10,618 nt of DNA from Paenibacillus sp. (GTDB lineage Bacteria > Bacillota > Bacilli > Paenibacillales > Paenibacillaceae), in assembly GCA_029256665.1 (NCBI GenBank), contig JAQSXN010000076.1, positions 1 through 10,618 of the forward strand. Reading direction: 5' to 3'. The position numbers and the translations under genes were made by a program. Positions 7,726-10,618 of the stretch are shown here, one piece after another. How positions within the stretch are numbered: the stretch's first letter is position 1; every line of letters starts with the position of its first letter. The notes under the pieces were generated by a model. It had not been told where the DNA came from, ran no database searches, and worked only from the letters and a program-made list of their open reading frames with translations.

Positions 7726-8825
7726 CAGGCGTCCACCTCCCCGACCACGATGTCGATGCCGCCCAATATCGTGATGAGATTGGTCATCGTCTCGCCGACG
7801 AGCAGCTTAGGCAGAATGCCAAGGTTCACGAACGACGGCCGCCTGAATTTGAGGCGGTAGGGCTCGGCCTTGCCTTTGGACACGATATGGCAGCCGATTT
7901 CGCCGCGCGGCGACTCGATGCGGACGTACGCCTCGCCGGCCGGCGGGCGGATCGCGCGGGGCACCTTGCCCATCGTCTCGCCGCCTTGCGGGAACTGCGC
8001 GACCGCCTGCTTCAGAATCCGCAGGCTTTGGCGGATTTCCTCCAGGCGGATTCGGTACCGATCGTAGCAATCGCCGTTCGTTCCGACGGGCACGTCGAAT
8101 TCGAAACGGTCGTAAAGGCTGTACGGTTCATCCTTGCGCAGATCCCACTTGACGCCGGTGCAACGGAGGTTGGCTCCGGACAAGCCGTAGCTGATCGCCG
8201 TCTCCGCGTCGTAGCGTCCCACGCCCTTGATGCGCGCGAGAAAAATTTCGTTGCCGGACACCAGCTTGTCGTATTCCTCCAGCTTCTTCTCCATATAAGG
8301 AATAAAGGCTTCTACCTTCTCCATCCAACCTGGCGGAGCGTCCCACTTGACGCCTCCTACCCGCATATAATTGTATGTAAGCCGCGCGCCGCACAGCTCG
8401 TTGAATAAATTAATGATCATTTCGCGATCCCGGAACGCGTACAGGAACGGGCTCATCGCCCCGATATCGAGCAGGTAGGTGCCCCACCAGACGAGGTGGC
8501 TCGCCACGCGCTGCAGCTCCATGACGATCAGGCGCATGAATTCCGCGCGCAGCGGAACTTCGAGTCCCATCATTTTCTCCACGGCATGCACGAGCACGTA
8601 ATTGTTGGTCATGGCCGAGACGTAATCCATTCGGTCGGTATAAGGAATGATCTGCGTATAATTCAAGTTTTCCGCGAGCTTCTCCGTGCCCCTGTGCAAA
8701 TACCCCATAACCGGAGTCGCTTCCGTGATGACTTCCCCGTCGAGCCCCACCACGATCCGGAAAACGCCGTGCGTGCTGGGATGCTGGGGCCCTACGTTAA
8801 GCAGCAATTCCTCTGTGCGAATCAT
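7725..8825 (-). CDS. nuoD: NADH-quinone oxidoreductase subunit D (49 kDa type, quinone-site subunit)
   Basis: This gene encodes a 366-residue soluble subunit related to the large subunit of NiFe hydrogenases but used for quinone reduction. The N-terminal motif GPQHPSTHG holds His15 and His19. Tyr68 in YTDRMDY lies 49 residues after His19, the same spacing as His38 and Tyr87 of Thermus Nqo4, which contact the quinone headgroup. The conserved end GGIDIVVGEVD is present, and the nickel-binding cysteines of hydrogenases are absent, as expected for complex I. The ATG lies 7 bases past the nuoC stop, with a GGAGGTG ribosome site overlapping the end of nuoC. NuoD is a separate protein here, not fused to NuoC as in E. 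coli. Confidence 0.97.
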   Translation of the reverse strand: MIRTEELLLNVGPQHPSTHGVFRIVVGLDGEVITEATPVMGYLHRGTEKLAENLNYTQIIPYTDRMDYVSAMTNNYVLVHAVEKMMGLEVPLRAEFMRLIVMELQRVASHLVWWGTYLLDIGAMSPFLYAFRDREMIINLFNELCGARLTYNYMRVGGVKWDAPPGWMEKVEAFIPYMEKKLEEYDKLVSGNEIFLARIKGVGRYDAETAISYGLSGANLRCTGVKWDLRKDEPYSLYDRFEFDVPVGTNGDCYDRYRIRLEEIRQSLRILKQAVAQFPQGGETMGKVPRAIRPPAGEAYVRIESPRGEIGCHIVSKGKAEPYRLKFRRPSFVNLGILPKLLVGETMTNLITILGGIDIVVGEVDA

Positions 8826-8832
8826 CGACTGG

Positions 8833-9540
8833 CTACACCTCCGAATCGAGCGGTTCGTAGTCTTTGCGGAGCGGATGGCCGACCCAATCGTCCGGCATCA
8901 TGATGCGGCGCATGTCGGGATGGCCGGGAAAATCGACGCCGAGCAGATCGTAGATTTCCCGCTCGTTCCACTCCGCCGATCGCCATACCGGCGTCGCGGA
9001 CGGCACGGACGCGGAGTCGCGCTCCGTGCGCAGCTTGACGGCGACGACATGCTTGCTTGTCAGCGACAGCAGATGGTAGACCACCTCGAGATGGGTCTCG
9101 TAATCGACGCCGGTCACGTTGCGCAGGTAGTCGAACCGCAGCTCGCCATGGTCCTTGAGCAGCCGCGCCGCGGCGGGCCAATGCCCCCCCTTAAGGACGA
9201 GCGTCGGCATATCGTCGTTCAACTCGTTGAGATAGGCCTCGTCTATGGCGTCCTCCGCGACCTCGTCTCGCAAAATCGCTTGCAGCCGCTCCAGCTCCGG
9301 AAGCCGAACCGACGGCGGCTTGGGCTCCTCCGCCTCTGGCGCCGTTTCGCCGCCAGCTCCCGCCGCGTCCGCTTCGGCCTTCGCCTTGGCCGCCGCTCTC
9401 GCCGCCCGCGCTTCCGCGGCCGCCTTGAGCTTCGCTTCGCGCTCCGGGTCGACGGCGGCCTCCGACGCCGCTTCCGGCTTCGCCGCATCGCCGGCGCCGG
9501 TTGTTTCCCGCGCGTCCCGCTTCTTCTCCTCGTCGCTCAT
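8833..9540 (-). CDS. nuoC: NADH-quinone oxidoreductase subunit C (30 kDa type) with a long charged N-terminal tail
   Basis: This gene encodes a 235-residue peripheral-arm subunit that holds NuoB and NuoD together. The 30-kDa family domain covers about residues 80-231. It ends in the signature [20 protein letters not shown] (193-212), followed by [10 protein letters not shown]. Ahead of it, residues 1-75 form a low-complexity tail rich in Ala, Glu, Lys and Arg that should be an extended charged helix or disordered. I chose the ATG at 9540 because it overlaps the nuoB stop as ATGA. The frame stays open further upstream to 9966, but only as a shadow of nuoB. The ribosome site is weak, so translation is probably coupled to nuoB. 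The core has the normal length; the tail is an addition relative to short bacterial NuoC proteins. Confidence 0.94.
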   Translation of the reverse strand: MSDEEKKRDARETTGAGDAAKPEAASEAAVDPEREAKLKAAAEARAARAAAKAKAEADAAGAGGETAPEAEEPKPPSVRLPELERLQAILRDEVAEDAIDEAYLNELNDDMPTLVLKGGHWPAAARLLKDHGELRFDYLRNVTGVDYETHLEVVYHLLSLTSKHVVAVKLRTERDSASVPSATPVWRSAEWNEREIYDLLGVDFPGHPDMRRIMMPDDWVGHPLRKDYEPLDSEV

Positions 9541-10055
9541 CGTCCGGTCACCCGCTTCCCGGTCTTCGCTTCGTACCGAATTTTCTCCTGCAGCTTGTTG
9601 ATGCCGTAGATGAGCGCCGCAGGATTGGGCGGGCAGCCCGGTATGTACACGTCGACGGGCACGATCTGGTCGACCCCCTTGATGACGGCGTACGACTTGA
9701 CATATGGCCCGCCCGCGGTCGCGCAGGAGCCCATCGCGATGACCCACTTCGGCTCCGGCATTTGATCGTACAGACGGCGCAGCAGCGGCCCCATCTTCTT
9801 GGTCACGGTGCCCGATACGATCATGACGTCCGACTGGCGCGGCGACGTCCGGAACATGACGCCGAACCGGTCCAGATCGTAATGCGACGCGCCCGTGCCC
9901 ATCATCTCGATGGCGCAGCAGGCGAGGCCGAACGTAAGCGGCCATAACGAGTTGCTCCGCGCCCAAGCCTTCAGGCTCTCCAACGTCCCCAGAAATACGT
10001 TGCGCTCCAGCTCCTTGCGTTCCTCGAGACTAATCGAACCCAGGTTCAATTCCAT
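9537..10055 (-). CDS. nuoB: NADH-quinone oxidoreductase subunit B (N2 iron-sulfur cluster)
   Basis: This gene encodes a 172-residue soluble subunit carrying the terminal 4Fe-4S cluster N2, which reduces quinone at the NuoD/NuoH interface. The four ligands are visible: the tandem Cys46-Cys47 in [10 protein letters not shown], Cys111 in [11 protein letters not shown] and Cys141 in PGCPPNP. I chose the ATG at 10055 over one seven codons upstream (10076) because GAGGG at 10063-10067 lies 7 bases ahead of it, while nothing similar precedes 10076. Also, MELNLGSIS is a natural N-terminus for this group. With this start the gene overlaps nuoA by 10 bases and nuoC by 4. The sequence through residue 160 is strongly conserved family sequence with no oddities. 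Confidence 0.95.
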   Translation of the reverse strand: MELNLGSISLEERKELERNVFLGTLESLKAWARSNSLWPLTFGLACCAIEMMGTGASHYDLDRFGVMFRTSPRQSDVMIVSGTVTKKMGPLLRRLYDQMPEPKWVIAMGSCATAGGPYVKSYAVIKGVDQIVPVDVYIPGCPPNPAALIYGINKLQEKIRYEAKTGKRVTGR

Positions 10056-10411
10056 TTCAGCACCCTCTTCTTCCATGCGTATAGGAGTCCAACGAGCAGC
10101 ATTCCCGCGAAAATGACCATTTCGACCAGAACAAAAAGGCCGAGCTTATTGTACGCGACGGCCCAAGGATATAAGAAAACGGTTTCCACATCAAAGATAA
10201 CAAACATTAGCGCGAACAAATAATACCGGACATTGAATCTGACCTGACCTTCGCCTACGGGTTCGTTGCCGCTCTCGTACGTGCCGCTCTTAGGTTCCGT
10301 CGGCTTATGCGGCCTGAGCGCCTTGCCCAGAAGCAGCGCGACGACGGGCAGCAGAATGCCGAGTACGAGGAAGATCGCGACGACAACGTAATGGTTGACG
10401 TAATGCTCCAC
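10046..10411 (-). CDS. nuoA: NADH-quinone oxidoreductase subunit A (GTG start)
   Basis: This gene encodes a 121-residue membrane subunit of the NuoA/ND3 family, the first gene of the operon. Three hydrophobic segments are visible (about 8-30, 63-84 and 90-112). Family marks are the loop [11 protein letters not shown] at 45-55 and [12 protein letters not shown] at 73-84, whose acidic residues face the quinone and proton-linkage region. The loop carries Ser47 where mitochondrial ND3 has a reactive Cys, which is normal for bacteria. The start is GTG at 10409-10411. An ATG two bases earlier is out of frame, and GGAGG at 10419-10423 sits 7 bases from the GTG. A promoter lies about 75 bases upstream. 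The TGA stop lies inside the first codons of nuoB. Confidence 0.95.
   Translation of the reverse strand: MEHYVNHYVVVAIFLVLGILLPVVALLLGKALRPHKPTEPKSGTYESGNEPVGEGQVRFNVRYYLFALMFVIFDVETVFLYPWAVAYNKLGLFVLVEMVIFAGMLLVGLLYAWKKRVLKWN
10056..10067 (-). promoter_or_regulatory. Ribosome binding site that selects the nuoB start
   Basis: GAGGG at 10063-10067 is 7 bases from the ATG at 10055. The alternative ATG at 10076 has no purine-rich stretch at a suitable distance, so this site favours the shorter NuoB. Confidence 0.7.
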
Positions 10412-10423
10412 ATGATCGCCTCC
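10412..10423 (-). promoter_or_regulatory. Ribosome binding site for the GTG start of nuoA
   Basis: GGAGG at 10419-10423 lies 7 bases before GTG at 10411. The nearby ATG at 10413 opens a different frame (MWSITST...) that does not give a complex I protein, so the GTG is the start. Confidence 0.8.
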
Positions 10424-10486
10424 GTCACAGGATGGTATGGGATCTGTTCGATATGCCAGGAAAGGTGCCGTTCATTTTTCCTCACA

Positions 10487-10515
10487 ATTATAACAAATGC
10501 TTCCACGACCGTCTA
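10487..10515 (-). promoter_or_regulatory. Sigma-A-like promoter of the nuo operon (extended -10)
   Basis: On the minus strand, TAGACG (10510-10515; four of six matches to TTGACA) is followed after 17 bases by a perfect TATAAT (10487-10492). TG one base before the hexamer makes it an extended -10. Transcription would start near 10480, giving a leader of about 70 bases before nuoA. The surrounding sequence is clearly more AT-rich than the flanks. A 13-base dyad overlaps the -35 hexamer. No start site has been mapped, so this is a prediction from sequence. Confidence 0.75.
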
Positions 10516-10521
10516 TGACGG
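10509..10521. repeat. Short inverted repeat over the -35 hexamer
   Basis: CCGTC-TAT-GACGG is a perfect 5-bp dyad with a 3-base centre covering the predicted -35 element. It could be an operator, or it could be chance in GC-rich DNA. No regulator can be named from it. Confidence 0.4.
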
Positions 10522-10618
10522 AGTTGGCCTGGCCCCGCCGCTACCCGCGGACGTCAGCCCTGGGGGAAACGGCCGTCCAGGCTGCTCCGCCTGCGGAAGA
10601 TCATTGCGGCAAGCAAGA
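10522..10618. other. Upstream flank with no supported gene
   Basis: This GC-rich stretch lies upstream of the promoter. On the minus strand one frame is open from the window edge to a TGA at 10554-10556 (last residues FRRRSSLDGRFPQG) and could be the 3' end of an upstream gene. A second minus frame and one plus frame are equally open, so composition does not decide between them. I see no clear terminator, RNA gene or ribosome site. Confidence 0.35.

Noticed and set aside
8686..9609. Long plus-strand open frame (307 codons) opposite nuoC and the start of nuoD
   Set aside because: It is antisense to well-conserved complex I genes, extremely Arg-rich, has no ribosome site or recognisable domain, and is the mirror of GC-biased codons.
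9541..9966. Upstream extension of the nuoC frame to 9966 (377 codons)
   Set aside because: The extra part is the out-of-frame shadow of nuoB. The ATG at 9540 overlaps the nuoB stop as ATGA and gives the natural NuoC.
10056..10076. Earlier nuoB start adding MEEEGAE
   Set aside because: There is no ribosome site before it, while the next in-frame ATG has GAGGG at 7 bases.
10425..10475. Possible 16-codon leader peptide ([16 protein letters not shown]) upstream of nuoA
   Set aside because: Its GAGG is only about 5 bases from the ATG, and the predicted transcription start near 10480 would leave it almost leaderless. There are no regulatory codon runs or attenuator hairpins.
10255..10506. 83-codon minus-strand frame overlapping the nuoA start and promoter
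   Set aside because: It covers the -10 box, resembles no known protein, and conflicts with the conserved NuoA frame.
10515..10618. Plus-strand open frame from ATG at 10515 to the window edge
   Set aside because: It has no ribosome site, overlaps the -35 region, has unremarkable composition, and other frames are equally open.

Overview
The window carries one complete, single-strand (minus) operon for respiratory complex I (NADH-quinone oxidoreductase type, NDH-1). In transcription order, from the right end to the left, it encodes nuoA, nuoB, nuoC, nuoD, nuoH, nuoI, nuoJ, nuoK, nuoL, nuoM and nuoN. The 11 genes fill positions 338 to 10411 almost without gaps: neighbours overlap (nuoA/nuoB, nuoB/nuoC, nuoD/nuoH, nuoL/nuoM) or are 0 to 17 bases apart. 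This implies one transcript with translational coupling. The genes nuoE, nuoF and nuoG, which encode the NADH-oxidising module, are absent: nuoD runs directly into nuoH.

The DNA looks like a moderately high-GC Gram-positive (Bacillota), most likely Paenibacillaceae. The reasons are the 11-gene nuo layout, strong AAAGGAGG-type ribosome binding sites, the use of GTG (nuoA) and TTG (nuoJ) starts, and the protein sequences themselves. The genus is an inference, not something I could test.

Layout: 10516-10618 is the upstream flank with no supported gene. A sigma-A-like promoter with an extended -10 lies at 10487-10515, and a roughly 70-base leader runs to the nuoA start. Next come the peripheral-arm genes nuoA (a small membrane subunit), nuoB, nuoC and nuoD, then nuoH (the membrane anchor and quinone chamber) and nuoI (two 4Fe-4S clusters). 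The membrane-arm genes nuoJ, nuoK, nuoL, nuoM and nuoN follow. A hairpin plus a run of seven T (minus strand) at 239-295 ends the operon. The left flank (1-190) is non-coding and holds a degenerate tandem array of a decamer with a period near 10 bp.

How the genes work together: electrons entering the peripheral arm pass through the NuoI clusters and the N2 cluster of NuoB to quinone bound between NuoD and NuoH. NuoH, J, K, L, M and N couple this to proton translocation. All the Fe-S cysteines, quinone-site residues and membrane Glu/Lys/His residues I looked for are present, so the complex looks functional. What feeds it electrons cannot be read from this window. I found no mobile element, CRISPR array, RNA gene or new defence-type system; the window is mostly an ordinary housekeeping operon with a few features worth checking.
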